Assembly: GCF_900456775.1 (NCBI RefSeq)
Contig: NZ_UAUL01000013.1
Location: 1 to 62,756, forward strand
Direction: 5' to 3'
DNA: 62,756 bases
From: Sarcina ventriculi
Lineage (GTDB): Bacteria > Bacillota > Clostridia > Clostridiales > Clostridiaceae
Shown here: positions 7,955 to 17,178 of the stretch, piece after piece
Layout: every line of letters starts with the position of its first letter
Numbering within the stretch: the first letter of the stretch is position 1
The notes under the pieces: model-generated
Databases searched by the model: none
What the model saw: the letters and a program-made list of their open reading frames with translations, nothing else
What the model was told of the DNA's origin: nothing
Position numbers and translations under genes: made by a program

Positions 7955-7998
7955 TATGATTATAATATATTTAAAGTTATATGAGGAGGGCGATAAAT

Positions 7999-8850
7999 AT
8001 GGTCAAATTATTAGACCCTAAAATGGATTTTATATTTAAAAATATCTTTGGTTCAGAGAATAATAAAGAAATTTTAATATCTTTTTTAAATGCTACTTTA
8101 AAGTCTGAAGATAAGATAAAAAGTGTTTTTATAAAAAATGGAGATATAGAAAAAGAACATTTAACTGATAAATTTTCAAGACTTGATATAAAGGCTATTA
8201 CAGATAAAAATGAGCATATAAATATAGAAATACAAATGAAAAATGAATATAATATGATACAAAGAACACTTTATTATTGGGCTAAACTTTATGAAGGACA
8301 ATTAAAAGAAGGAGATAATTACTCTAAATTAAGTAGAACCATATGTATAAACATATTAAATTTTAGTTATTTAAATAATGACAAATTCCACAGCGCTTTT
8401 AGACTTAAGGATATTGAAACTAATGACGAACTAACTGATATTCAAGAAATTCATTTTATAGAAGTTCCAAAGCTTAAAGATAATAGTGATGAAAAAGATA
8501 TGTTAGTTGCTTGGACTGAATTTTTAAAAGACCCTGAAAGTGAAAAAGTTAGAACATTAGAAATGAGTATAGAAGAAATAAGAAAAGCCAGACAAGAGCT
8601 TGTGAAAATTAGTAGTGATGATAGACAAAGAGAATTATATAATATGAGAAGAAAAGCTATGCTAGATGAGAGTGACGCTTTATATAATGCAGAACAAAAA
8701 GGAAAATTAGTTGGTTTAAAAGAAGGTGAACAAAAAGGAAAAATTGAAATGATAAAGGGCCTTCTTTTAAGTAATGTAGATATAGAAATAATAAAAACTA
8801 CAAGTGGTCTTACAATAGATGAAATAAATAATATTAAGAAATTATTATAG
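7999..8850 (+). CDS. Rpn family PD-(D/E)XK nuclease
   Basis: A 283-aa member of the Rpn/PF12784 family (recombination-promoting nuclease, often called putative transposase). The nuclease core shows D63 (SRLDIKA) and E77-x-Q79 (NIEIQMKN). The C-terminal half is a helical region typical of the family (EGEQKGKIEMIKGLL). Family members are DNA endonucleases that promote RecA-independent recombination; some are proposed to act in phage defence. The ATG 10 bases after AGGAGG is chosen over one six codons earlier. A terminator follows. Confidence 0.88.
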   Translation: MVKLLDPKMDFIFKNIFGSENNKEILISFLNATLKSEDKIKSVFIKNGDIEKEHLTDKFSRLDIKAITDKNEHINIEIQMKNEYNMIQRTLYYWAKLYEGQLKEGDNYSKLSRTICINILNFSYLNNDKFHSAFRLKDIETNDELTDIQEIHFIEVPKLKDNSDEKDMLVAWTEFLKDPESEKVRTLEMSIEEIRKARQELVKISSDDRQRELYNMRRKAMLDESDALYNAEQKGKLVGLKEGEQKGKIEMIKGLLLSNVDIEIIKTTSGLTIDEINNIKKLL

Positions 8851-8867
8851 TTTATTATAATAAATAA

Positions 8868-8906
8868 AAAGCTAGATAGGGTGTTCATCTACCTAGCTTA
8901 TTTTTA
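8868..8906 (+). terminator. Terminator after rpn
   Basis: AAGCTAG / CTAGCTT stem followed by ATTTTTATT. Confidence 0.7.
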
Positions 8907-8969
8907 TTATAATTTATTAATATGTTCTAAAACTTTTAATTAATATTTATTAATTGGGGATTTTTTATT

Positions 8970-8999
8970 CTATCTTTTTTTATTATTTGCAACAGAACC
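8970..8999. mobile_element. Solo end of an IS6-family element
   Basis: TTATTATTTGCAACAGAACC, the right inverted repeat of the IS at 9387-10219, stands here without the rest of the element. It probably marks an IS-mediated deletion that also removed part of the recombination site upstream of the recombinase fragment. Confidence 0.7.
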
Positions 9000-9081
9000 T
9001 CATGTTTTTTATTACAGTTTTATTCAAAAAGTATTAAATAAACTATAGTTTAAATGATATTTTAAAGGAGTAAATAGTATT

Positions 9082-9386
9082 ATGGGGAATTATTATAGTT
9101 ATATGAGAATCTCAACCAAAGAGAGCAATGATAAACAATCATTCAATAGGCAGGAGAAAAGCTTAAAGGTATATGCAAAAGATAATAATATAGAATATTT
9201 AATTGATTTTAAAGATGATATTACTGGAAGTACATTTGATAGACCTTCATGGAATAAGTTAGAGAAGATATTACAAAAGGGGGACACGATGGTATTTAAA
9301 GAAATATCTAGGTTTACACGTCAAGCTGAAGAAGGATATAAAAAATATATGGAATTAATGGAGAAGGGAATTAACTTAGTATTTTT
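9082..9386 (+). pseudogene. Serine recombinase, 5' fragment cut by IS
   Basis: The N-terminal catalytic part of a resolvase/invertase-type serine recombinase: catalytic Ser in YSYMRISTKES, then the ISRFTRQAEEGYKKYMELME segment. The reading frame runs into the IS at residue ~101 and ends five codons later, so the DNA-binding domain is missing. Good ribosome binding site (AAAGGAG). Identical fragment at 20836-21140. Confidence 0.88.
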
Positions 9387-10219
9387 GGTTCTGTTGCAAA
9401 GATAAAAAGATAAAATGTGATATAATAAAAGATAAAAAATAAAGATGGGGTTGAATGAAATGAAAAAGAATATATTTAAATATAAACATTTTAAATCTGA
9501 AATAATAATTTTAAGTGTAAGATGGTATTTAAAATATCCTTTAAGTTATAGAAACATAGCAGAAATGCTACTTGAGAGAGGAATAAAAGTTAATCCAAGT
9601 ACTATAATGAGATGGGTTCATGAATGTAGCCCTATTCTAGAAAAGAAAATAAGAAAATATTTAAGAAAAAGTAATGATTCATGGAGGGTTGATGAAACAT
9701 ATATAAAAGTTAAAGGGAAATGGACATATTTATATAGAGCAGTTGACTCAGATGGTGATACAATAGATTTTTGTTTAAGCAAAACACGTGATATAAAGGG
9801 AGCTAATGGCTTTTTTATGAAAGCATTAAAAGCTTCAAATTCAATATATCCAAGAGTAATAACAGTTGATAAAAATCCTGTTTACAAGGCTCTTATTCCA
9901 GAATTAAAGAATAAACAAAAATTAAAGTCAAAAGTAATTCTTAGACAAGTTAAATATCTTAATAATATTATTGAACAAGACCATAGGTTTATAAAGAAGA
10001 AAGTTAAGTACATGTTAGGTTTTAAATCTTTTAAGACAGCTAAAAAGACTTTAGCTGGTATCGAAGCTATGCATATGATTAAAAAAGGGCAGGTTAAAAA
10101 TTCTATTAAATCTGTTCTTTTTGAAGTTCAATTTATTAACAATATTCTAAAACCTTTACCTTAATTTAACACAAATATCCATACTAACTCTATCCTTTTT
10201 TATTATTTGCAACAGAACC
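9387..10219 (+). mobile_element. IS6-family insertion sequence, copy 1
   Basis: 833 bp, with ends GGTTCTGTTGCAAA and its complement, the signature of the IS6 (IS26/IS257/IS1216) family. One transposase gene. The 8 bases on the recombinase side are GTATTTTT; the other side (ATAAAAAT) does not match as a direct repeat, so this copy did not arise by a simple insertion here. Confidence 0.93.
9445..10164 (+). CDS. IS6-family DDE transposase
   Basis: A 239-aa DDE transposase. An N-terminal helix-turn-helix (SYRNIAEMLLERGIKVNPST) precedes the DDE core: D in WRVDETYIKVKGKW, D in VITVDKNPVYKAL, E in NNIIEQDHRFIKKK. It acts on GGTTCTGTTGCAAA ends by replicative transposition and can join molecules into cointegrates. 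Length and motifs are those of a full-length family member. An alternative start lies five codons downstream. Identical copy at 20058-20777. Confidence 0.95.
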   Translation: MGLNEMKKNIFKYKHFKSEIIILSVRWYLKYPLSYRNIAEMLLERGIKVNPSTIMRWVHECSPILEKKIRKYLRKSNDSWRVDETYIKVKGKWTYLYRAVDSDGDTIDFCLSKTRDIKGANGFFMKALKASNSIYPRVITVDKNPVYKALIPELKNKQKLKSKVILRQVKYLNNIIEQDHRFIKKKVKYMLGFKSFKTAKKTLAGIEAMHMIKKGQVKNSIKSVLFEVQFINNILKPLP

Positions 10220-10235
10220 ATAAAAATAGATGAAA

Positions 10236-10276
10236 CTTAAAATAATACCCTTACAAACTTGGTGAGGATATTATTT
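10236..10276 (-). terminator. Terminator of the arabinose operon
   Basis: AATAATA / TATTATT stem with TTTTAAG after it on the minus strand, 40 bases after the transketolase stop codon. Confidence 0.6.
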
Positions 10277-10316
10277 ATATTCCTTTGTAAAATCAATATT
10301 TATTTAAAAGAAGTAG

Positions 10317-11258
10317 TTATTTAAATAACTCTTTAACGCTATTATAAATCCCGTGTGAATCTAACCCGTACTTTTTAATAAGTTCTAGGGCAGGACCTGA
10401 TTCTCCAAAAACATCATTCATACCAATTTTAAGTACTGGCACTGGATATTTTGCACAAAGGGAGTCACAAACTGCACTTCCAAGTCCTCCTATTATAGAA
10501 TGTTCTTCAACAGTTACAACTCTTTTTGTTTTCTTTGCAGAATTTATAATTATTTTTTCATCTAGAGGCTTTATTGTATGAATATTAATAATTTCTGCAT
10601 CTATTCCATCCTCTAAAAGAAGCTTTGCAGCATCTAAAGCTTCTGATACACAAAGACCTGTAGCTACTATGGTAACATCTTTGCCCTCTCTTAAAAGTAC
10701 CCCTTTTCCAAGTTCAAAATTATAATTTTCGGCATCATTTATTATAGGAACAGGAAGCCTTCCAAATCTTAAATACACAGGGCCATCATGGTCTATAGCA
10801 GCTTTTACAGCAAACCTTGCTTCTACATCATCACAAGGATTAATAACTACCATGCCAGGTATTGTTCTCATTAGGGCAATATCTTCATTACACTGATGAG
10901 TTGCTCCATCTTCCCCAACTGATATTCCAGCATGAGTTGCTCCAATTTTAACATTTAAATGAGGATATCCTATAGAATTTCTTACTTGTTCAAAGGCACG
11001 TCCTGCTACAAATATAGCAAAAGAACTTACAAAAGGAATTTTACCTGTTGTTGCAAGACCTGCTGCAATTCCTACCATATTGCATTCTGCAATACCACAA
11101 TCTATATGTCTATCTGGAAACTCATTTTTAAAAATTTTAGTTTTTGTAGCTTCTGCAAGGTCTGCATCTAAAACTAAAAGATTTTCATATTCCTTTCCAA
11201 ACTCTGCTAGTGCTTTTCCATAGCTTTCTCTAGTTGCTACCTTTTTTAATTCTGACAT
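10317..11258 (-). CDS. Transketolase, C-terminal subunit
   Basis: A 313-aa subunit of a split transketolase: pyrimidine-binding domain (conserved E in DCGIAECNMVGIAAGLA, the FxxF-type stretch FVSSFAIFVAGR, HAGISVGEDGATHQ) and the C-terminal domain. With the N-terminal subunit it moves two-carbon units between pentose phosphates in the cytosol, using thiamine diphosphate. Its start overlaps the end of the N-terminal subunit gene by 13 bases, so the two are translationally coupled. Last gene of the araA-araB-araD-tal-tkt unit, feeding xylulose-5-P into glycolysis. Confidence 0.93.
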   Translation of the reverse strand: MSELKKVATRESYGKALAEFGKEYENLLVLDADLAEATKTKIFKNEFPDRHIDCGIAECNMVGIAAGLATTGKIPFVSSFAIFVAGRAFEQVRNSIGYPHLNVKIGATHAGISVGEDGATHQCNEDIALMRTIPGMVVINPCDDVEARFAVKAAIDHDGPVYLRFGRLPVPIINDAENYNFELGKGVLLREGKDVTIVATGLCVSEALDAAKLLLEDGIDAEIINIHTIKPLDEKIIINSAKKTKRVVTVEEHSIIGGLGSAVCDSLCAKYPVPVLKIGMNDVFGESGPALELIKKYGLDSHGIYNSVKELFK

Positions 11259-12082
11259 AATTTTTCACCTTCTTTCTCTAATTCATACATTGCAATACTA
11301 TACTGCTCCTTATTAGGTGCTGTTCCATGCCATGAAGCCTTATTTTCCATAAAAGATATTCCTTTTCCCTTTATGGATTTTGCAATTATAGCCGTTGGTT
11401 TGTTTTTAACTTCCCTTGCTTCTTTAAAAGCTCTTTCTATATCATTAAAATCATGGGCATTAATATTAATTACATGGAAATTAAAAGCTTTAAACTTTTC
11501 ATCTATTGGGTAAGGGGAACAAACATCTTCTATTTTCCCATCAATTTGTAGTCCATTATTATCAACAATAACTACTAAGTTATCTAATTTTCTATCCCCT
11601 GCGAACATACATGCTTCCCATACTTGTCCCTCTTGAATCTCTCCATCGCCTAAAAGCGTATAAGTTCTATAATTTTCTCCACTTAGCTTTGCAGATAAAG
11701 CAATACCAACTGCTGATGAGATTCCTTGTCCTAAAGAACCACTAGACATATCAACTCCAGGAATATGTTTTCTATCTGGATGTCCTTGAAGATAAGAACC
11801 TAAGTGTCTTAATGTTTTTAAATCTTCTTTAGGGAAAAATCCTCTTTCGGCTAATGTTGCATAATAAGCTGGTGCAACATGCCCTTTTGATAGAACAAAA
11901 CGATCCCTATCTTCTTTTTGAGGATTTTTAGGATCTATATTCATCTCTTTAAAAAACAAATAAGTAAATATATCGGCTGAAGAAAGTGATCCACCTGGGT
12001 GCCCTGATTTTGCATTATATACTCCTATAATAATTCCTTTTCTAATTTCATTTGCTATTTTTTTCAGCTCTAAAACATTCAT
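11246..12082 (-). CDS. Transketolase, N-terminal subunit
   Basis: A 278-aa thiamine-diphosphate-binding half of transketolase. Visible are the N-terminal SGHPGGSLSSADI, the RFVLSKGHVAPAYY loop and the cofactor motif GDGEIQEGQVWEACMFAG...NN. It works with the C-terminal subunit encoded just downstream. Preceded by a hairpin (12128-12162) that separates it from the transaldolase gene, so its expression may be set separately. Confidence 0.93.
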   Translation of the reverse strand: MNVLELKKIANEIRKGIIIGVYNAKSGHPGGSLSSADIFTYLFFKEMNIDPKNPQKEDRDRFVLSKGHVAPAYYATLAERGFFPKEDLKTLRHLGSYLQGHPDRKHIPGVDMSSGSLGQGISSAVGIALSAKLSGENYRTYTLLGDGEIQEGQVWEACMFAGDRKLDNLVVIVDNNGLQIDGKIEDVCSPYPIDEKFKAFNFHVININAHDFNDIERAFKEAREVKNKPTAIIAKSIKGKGISFMENKASWHGTAPNKEQYSIAMYELEKEGEKLCQN

Positions 12083-12127
12083 AAATTTACAACCTTTCTT
12101 TTAAATATAAAAAGTTTTTCCTATTTT

Positions 12128-12162
12128 AAAAATTTAAGAGGAGAAATCTCTCCTTAAATTTT
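12128..12162 (-). terminator. Hairpin between transaldolase and transketolase genes
   Basis: A 14-bp-class stem (AAAATTTAAG.GAGA / TCTC.CTTAAATTTT) at the end of the transaldolase gene, with TTTTTAAAA after it on the minus strand. Either a partial terminator or an mRNA-stabilising element. Confidence 0.6.
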
Positions 12163-12814
12163 ACTCTCCAAATACAGCTTTATAATCTGCTTTAAATTTC
12201 TCTATCCCTTGGTCTGTTAAAGGATGTTTTACCATTTGCTCAATTACATTATAAGGAACTGTTGCAATATCAGCACCAGCTAATGCACACTCTGTTACAT
12301 GAATTGGATTTCTAACACTTGCTGCAATTATTTCTGTATCTAAACCATATATACTAAATATCTCTGCTATTGTTCTTACAAGCTCTATACCATTTTGTGA
12401 AATATCATCTAAACGTCCTAAAAATGGTGAAACATAGGTTGCTCCAGCCCTTGCCGCTAGTAGAGCTTGGTTTGGTGAAAATACTAATGTTACGTTTGTT
12501 TTTATTCCTTCCTTTGAAAGAATTTTTACAGCCTTTAATCCTTCTTCTGTCATTGGGATTTTAACAACCATATTCTCATGAATGTATGCAATTTCCCTTC
12601 CTTCTCTAATCATATCGCAAGCTAAAGTAGTTGTAGCTTTTACCTCTCCACTTATTGGACCATCAACTATTTTAGTTATCTCTGTTATAACTTCTTTAAA
12701 ATCTCTTCCTTCTTTTGCTATAAGAGATGGATTTGTTGTTACCCCACAAATTACTCCCATTTCATTTGCCTTTTTTATATCTTCTACCTTAGCTGTATCT
12801 ATAAAGAATTTCAT
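12161..12814 (-). CDS. Transaldolase / fructose-6-P aldolase family
   Basis: A 217-aa protein of the short transaldolase/FSA family: MKFFIDTA start, [12 protein letters not shown], the Schiff-base lysine stretch [14 protein letters not shown], and [15 protein letters not shown]. It transfers three-carbon units in the non-oxidative pentose phosphate route. Its place between araD and the transketolase genes shows that it serves arabinose catabolism. About 100 bases separate it from araD. Whether it is a transaldolase or an F6P aldolase cannot be told from sequence by eye; operon context favours the former. Confidence 0.93.
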   Translation of the reverse strand: MKFFIDTAKVEDIKKANEMGVICGVTTNPSLIAKEGRDFKEVITEITKIVDGPISGEVKATTTLACDMIREGREIAYIHENMVVKIPMTEEGLKAVKILSKEGIKTNVTLVFSPNQALLAARAGATYVSPFLGRLDDISQNGIELVRTIAEIFSIYGLDTEIIAASVRNPIHVTECALAGADIATVPYNVIEQMVKHPLTDQGIEKFKADYKAVFGE

Positions 12815-12917
12815 AAAATGACTCCTCCTAATACTAAATTATTTATATTAATTGACCTTTAATTTTCTTTTAAATTAATACTACTTATTATATTTATAAA
12901 ATCATAATTTAAATAGT

Positions 12918-13619
12918 CTACTTAATAGATTTTTGTCCATAATAAGCATTTGGACCATGTTTTCTTAAAAAGTGTTTATCTTGCATAGATTTAGGTGCTT
13001 CTTTAGCTTCACCCTTTGATAAACTTTCAGTACGGCTTGCCATTTTTGCAATTTCCTCTAATACTACAGAATTATAAACTGCATTATCTGCATCTTTTCC
13101 CCAAGTAAATGGCCCATGATAAGAACATAAAATACCTGGTGTATGCATAGGATTTTTATCTCTTAAAGTTTCTATAATAACAAGGCCTGTATTTTTTTCA
13201 TAATCTTCATCTATTTCTTCCTTAGATAATGGCCTTGCACAAGGAATAGAACCATAAAAATAATCTGCATGGGTTGTACCATAACATGGAATCTCCCTCG
13301 CAGCCTGTGCCCAAGCTGTAGCCCAAGGAGAGTGAGTATGAACTATTCCACCTATATCCTTATACTTTTTATAAAGTTCAATGTGAGTTTTTGTATCTGA
13401 TGAAGGGTTATATTTTCCTTCTATTTTGTTACCATCTAAGTCCATAACAACCATATCTGAAGGAGATAGTAAGTCATAACTAACTCCACTTGGCTTAATT
13501 ACAAAATAACCAGACTCTCTATCAATTCCACTTACATTTCCCCAAGTATAAGTTACAAGACCTCTTTTAGGAAGCTCCATATTAGCTTCATATACTTGTT
13601 TTTTTAATTCTTCTAACAT
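12918..13619 (-). CDS. araD: L-ribulose-5-phosphate 4-epimerase
   Basis: A 233-aa class II aldolase-fold epimerase. Visible motifs: [21 protein letters not shown]-type [11 protein letters not shown], the zinc-binding [13 protein letters not shown], and GTTHADYF. It converts L-ribulose-5-P to D-xylulose-5-P. It starts 18 bases after araB on the same strand. Normal length for the family; nothing missing. Confidence 0.96.
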   Translation of the reverse strand: MLEELKKQVYEANMELPKRGLVTYTWGNVSGIDRESGYFVIKPSGVSYDLLSPSDMVVMDLDGNKIEGKYNPSSDTKTHIELYKKYKDIGGIVHTHSPWATAWAQAAREIPCYGTTHADYFYGSIPCARPLSKEEIDEDYEKNTGLVIIETLRDKNPMHTPGILCSYHGPFTWGKDADNAVYNSVVLEEIAKMASRTESLSKGEAKEAPKSMQDKHFLRKHGPNAYYGQKSIK

Positions 13620-13637
13620 ACTACCTACCCTTTTCTT

Positions 13638-15311
13638 TTATTTACTTTCTTTAACTTCTTTTTTTATAATCTTTAGCATTTTCATAACATCATTTTCGCC
13701 TTTACCAAAATAATCATGAAGTCTCTCAAATTCTCGATATAATATTTTATATACTTGTACATTTTCCTTTATAGGTTTATATGTGTGTTCTTCTACTTTT
13801 CCCATAACTTTTGCTGCGTCAAATATAGAATCATAACCACCTTTTTCTTTTCCTGCAGCTACTGCCCCAAACATAGCAGCCCCAAGGGCTGGTGTTTGAT
13901 TTGAAGCACCTATAAATATTTCTTTATTTGTAACATCAGCATATATTTGCATCATTAAAGGATTTTTCTTTGATATACCTCCACAAGCATATAATTCATC
14001 TACTGGTACTCCAGATTCTTCAAATGTTTTTATTATTTTGTTTTTACCATATGCTGTAGCTTCAATTAAAGCCCTATAGATTTCCTCAGGCTTTGTTAAA
14101 AGTGTCATTCCAAGCATCATTCCTGTTAAATCTACGTCTACTAAGCAAGAACGATTACCATTCCACCAATCAAGAGCAAGAAGTCCACTCTCCCCTACCT
14201 TTAGTTTAGAAGCTTTAAATGTTAAATATTCATGGATATTCATATCATTTTTCTTAGCTTCAATAAAGTATGATTCAGGTACACAATTTTTTACAAACCA
14301 TTCAAAATGATCACCAACACATGATTGTCCAGCTTCATACCCAAAGAATCCTGGAAGTACACCATCTTCAACAACTCCACACATACCCGGAACTATTTTT
14401 TCTTCTGTTCCCAATAAAATATCACAAGTTGATGTCCCCATAATCATAAGCATTTTTCCAGGTTCTGTAACTCCAACTGCTGGAAGTGACACATGAGCAT
14501 CTACATTTCCAACAGCTACTGCTGTTCCAGGAAGTAATCCAGTTTTTTTAGCCATTTCTTCTGTTAATTCCCCTGCTTTTTCACCTATTGACCTAATATC
14601 TAAGCTTAGTTTTTCAGAAACTACATTTTCAAGTTTAGGGTCTAATGCTTTAAAGAATTCCTTTGACGGATATCCTTCTTCTTTATTCCAAATAGCCTTA
14701 TATCCTGCTGTACAACTATTACGAGCTTCAACCCCTGTCATTTGCATAGTTACCCAGTCAGTAGCTTCAATAAATTTATCTGCCATTTCATAAATTTCTG
14801 GTGCTTCATCTAAAACTTGCATTATCTTTGGGAATAACCATTCAGAAGAAATTTTTCCACCATATCTAGCTAAGAATTTTTCACCACGTTCTTTAGCAAT
14901 AGTATTTAATTTATTTGCTTCGTATTGTGCAGCATGATGCTTCCAAAGCTTAGGCCATGCATGAGGATTAGATTTTAAATCTTCATGAAAACAAAGAGGT
15001 ACACCTTCCTTATCAATTGAAAGAACAGTACATGCTGTAAAATCTATAGCTAGTCCTATTACATCCTTAGGATCAATGTTTGATTTCTTTAAAACTTCTG
15101 GGATTGTTAATTCTAAAACTTCTATATAATCTTTTGGATGTTGTAAAGCCCAATCTGGTTTTAATTTTGTTCCATCTGGAAGAAATTCATCTATAACTCC
15201 ATGAGAGTATTCTTTAACTGCTTGTGCAACTACTTCGCCATTTGAAACATCAACTAAAACAGCCCTTCCAGACTGAGTCCCATAGTCTACGCCAATTGAA
15301 TATTTCTTCAT
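13638..15311 (-). CDS. araB: L-ribulokinase
   Basis: A 557-aa FGGY sugar kinase. N-terminal phosphate loop [20 protein letters not shown]; central ATP-binding region with [20 protein letters not shown]-terminal [19 protein letters not shown] and [17 protein letters not shown]. It phosphorylates L-ribulose. Ribosome binding site GAGGGAAGTG. It lies 21 bases after araA and 18 before araD, hence one operon. Length and motifs fit AraB, not xylulokinase. Confidence 0.96.
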   Translation of the reverse strand: MKKYSIGVDYGTQSGRAVLVDVSNGEVVAQAVKEYSHGVIDEFLPDGTKLKPDWALQHPKDYIEVLELTIPEVLKKSNIDPKDVIGLAIDFTACTVLSIDKEGVPLCFHEDLKSNPHAWPKLWKHHAAQYEANKLNTIAKERGEKFLARYGGKISSEWLFPKIMQVLDEAPEIYEMADKFIEATDWVTMQMTGVEARNSCTAGYKAIWNKEEGYPSKEFFKALDPKLENVVSEKLSLDIRSIGEKAGELTEEMAKKTGLLPGTAVAVGNVDAHVSLPAVGVTEPGKMLMIMGTSTCDILLGTEEKIVPGMCGVVEDGVLPGFFGYEAGQSCVGDHFEWFVKNCVPESYFIEAKKNDMNIHEYLTFKASKLKVGESGLLALDWWNGNRSCLVDVDLTGMMLGMTLLTKPEEIYRALIEATAYGKNKIIKTFEESGVPVDELYACGGISKKNPLMMQIYADVTNKEIFIGASNQTPALGAAMFGAVAAGKEKGGYDSIFDAAKVMGKVEEHTYKPIKENVQVYKILYREFERLHDYFGKGENDVMKMLKIIKKEVKESK

Positions 15312-15332
15312 AATATCACTTCCCTCTTAAAT

Positions 15333-16826
15333 TTAACGAAATGCTAAAGCGTTCCATCTAAGTTCATTTTTTAAATCTTTAATTGTTGTATTTTTATCTA
15401 TATAAACGGCCTCAATTCCCATAGCCTCTGCCCAGTCTCCCATTTGTTCTGCTGTTAAGTCATAAGAAAAAGATGTGTGATGTGCACCTCCTGCTAATAT
15501 CCAAGCTTCAGCTCCTGTTAAAAGACTTGGCTCTGGTTTCCAGAATGCACTAGCAACAGGTAAATTAGGCATTTTTATATCTTGTTCCATACATTCAACC
15601 TCGTTTATTATAAGACGGAAACGGTTACCTAAATCTACTAATGATGTTGCAACTCCTTTTCCAGGTTTTGAAGTAAAAACTAGACGAGCAGGGTCTTCTC
15701 TATTTCCCATTGACAACGGACAAACTCTTATGGATGGTTTAACATTGCTTATACTAGGGCAAACTTCTAACATATGTGATTGAAGAATTCCTTCTTTTCC
15801 TTTTGTAAGATTATATGTATAATCTTCCATAAATGAAGTTCCCTTTGCATTTTCAGTCCCATTTGCCATAATCTTCATAAGTCTAACCATACCTGCTGTT
15901 TTCCAATCTCCTTCAGCACCAAAGCCATAACCTTTTTCCATTAATCTTTGAATTGCAAGACCTGGAAGTTGTTTAAGACATGATAAAGTTTCAAAGTTAG
16001 TTACTATAGCATGATAATTTTTCTCTTTCATGAATTTTTCAAAGCCTATTTCTATTCCTGCTTGTACAGCAACATGACGTCTAAATTCATCTTCATCTCT
16101 TCCATCTAAAATAATATTATATTTTTCATAATATTCTTCTACTAATTTATCTATCTCTTCTTGAGGAACACTATTTACATACTCTGCAATATCAGTAATA
16201 TTATATGAATCTATTTCCCAACCGAATTTAATTTGAGCCTCAACCTTATCTCCCTCAGTAACAGCAACATTTCTCATGTTATCTCCTACTCTAAGTATTC
16301 TTATATGACTACTTTCCATAACACCTATAGCAGTTCTCATCCACCTTGCTATTCTTTCTTGAACTTCTTTATTGTTCCAATATCCTACAATTACTTTTCT
16401 TTCAATACCCATACGACTTACAATATGACCAAACTCTCTATCACCGTGAGCTGATTGATTAGTATTCATAAAATCCATATCAATTGTGTCATATGGTATC
16501 TCTTCATTAAATTGTGTATGAAGATGAAGTAATGATTTTCTATACTCTTGAAGACCAAGTATCCATGATTTAGCTGGTGAAAATGTATGCATCCATGTAA
16601 TAACCCCTGCACAATTTTCATCTGCATTTGCATCATTAAATAATTTTCTTATAGAAACATTATCTATTAAAGTAGGTTTCCAAAGAACCTCAAAGGGTAA
16701 AATACCTGATTTATTTAATCCATCTATTATTAACTTTGAATGTTTTTCAACTTCTTTTAAACATTCTTCTCCATAAAGACTTTGTGAACCTGTAGCAAAC
16801 CAAAATTTATAATTTTTCATTTCCAT
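15333..16826 (-). CDS. araA: L-arabinose isomerase
   Basis: A 497-aa AraA: KFWFATGSQSLYGEE at the N-terminus, VITWMHTFSPAKSWILGLQ, and the C-terminal AWILAGGAHHTSFSYDL. It converts L-arabinose to L-ribulose with Mn2+, first step of the pathway encoded by this operon. The ATG 11 bases after GGAG is preferred; a GTG overlapping that site and an ATG two codons on are alternatives. Driven by the promoter at 16871-16899. Confidence 0.96.
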   Translation of the reverse strand: MEMKNYKFWFATGSQSLYGEECLKEVEKHSKLIIDGLNKSGILPFEVLWKPTLIDNVSIRKLFNDANADENCAGVITWMHTFSPAKSWILGLQEYRKSLLHLHTQFNEEIPYDTIDMDFMNTNQSAHGDREFGHIVSRMGIERKVIVGYWNNKEVQERIARWMRTAIGVMESSHIRILRVGDNMRNVAVTEGDKVEAQIKFGWEIDSYNITDIAEYVNSVPQEEIDKLVEEYYEKYNIILDGRDEDEFRRHVAVQAGIEIGFEKFMKEKNYHAIVTNFETLSCLKQLPGLAIQRLMEKGYGFGAEGDWKTAGMVRLMKIMANGTENAKGTSFMEDYTYNLTKGKEGILQSHMLEVCPSISNVKPSIRVCPLSMGNREDPARLVFTSKPGKGVATSLVDLGNRFRLIINEVECMEQDIKMPNLPVASAFWKPEPSLLTGAEAWILAGGAHHTSFSYDLTAEQMGDWAEAMGIEAVYIDKNTTIKDLKNELRWNALAFR

Positions 16827-16870
16827 TTTAAAATCCACTCCTTTTATTTCCTTATTGTAATCTTTTCTTA

Positions 16871-16899
16871 ATTATATAAGACAATGTCTTTGTAAACAA
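16871..16899 (-). promoter_or_regulatory. Promoter of araA operon
   Basis: On the minus strand TTGTTT, 17 bases, TATAAT, about 45 bases before the araA start. Confidence 0.75.
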
Positions 16900-16918
16900 T
16901 TTCTTAATCCTACAATAA

Positions 16919-16969
16919 AATGGTATAGTTACCTAATCCGACATTAAAAAGAGTAAATTAAATGGTATA
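16919..16969. promoter_or_regulatory. Candidate AraC-type operator pair
   Basis: AATGGTATA occurs twice as direct repeats (16919-16927 and 16961-16969), 42 bases or four helical turns apart, just upstream of the araA -35 box. Direct repeats on one face of the helix are typical of AraC-family activators, and such a regulator is encoded at 18711-19766. Binding is inferred. Confidence 0.55.
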
Positions 16970-17024
16970 AATACGGTTTAATTTGCAACCTCATATTATT
17001 GTAGAAAATTAATTTTACTACCTC

Positions 17025-17054
17025 TAGCTTTTTCATATTTACAACAGAATCATT
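17025..17054. mobile_element. Possible degenerate IS6 end
   Basis: CATATTTACAACAGAATCAT resembles the inner end of IS copy 2 (GCAACAGAATCAT at 20003). It may be another relict IS end inside the arabinose region. Confidence 0.35.
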
Positions 17055-17066
17055 AATTATTTATCC

Positions 17067-17096
17067 TTGACAATATGTTTATAGAAATATTATACT
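17067..17096 (+). promoter_or_regulatory. Promoter of the sugar porter gene
   Basis: TTGACA, 18 bases, TATACT, about 80 bases before the start of the porter gene. Confidence 0.7.
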
Positions 17097-17178
17097 TTAA
17101 TCAATGAAAAAGTTTACATAGATTCACATTTTAGTGTATAGATGTATTGTAAAGTAAAAAAAAGAAAGGAGAATTTTA

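Larger units (their letters stand above)
9034..10219 (+). repeat. Inverted repeat, left arm (recombinase fragment + IS)
   Basis: 1186 bases matching 20003-21188 in reverse orientation, apart from a G-to-A change at the inner IS end of the right arm. The two arms enclose the arabinose region. Confidence 0.88.

Noticed and set aside
8451-8888. 145-aa minus-strand frame opposite rpn
   Set aside because: Low-complexity Ser/Leu/Ile composition typical of the reverse of an AT-rich gene; rpn is certain.
9082-9405. 107-aa complete small recombinase
   Set aside because: The last residues are encoded by the IS end; it is a truncated gene.
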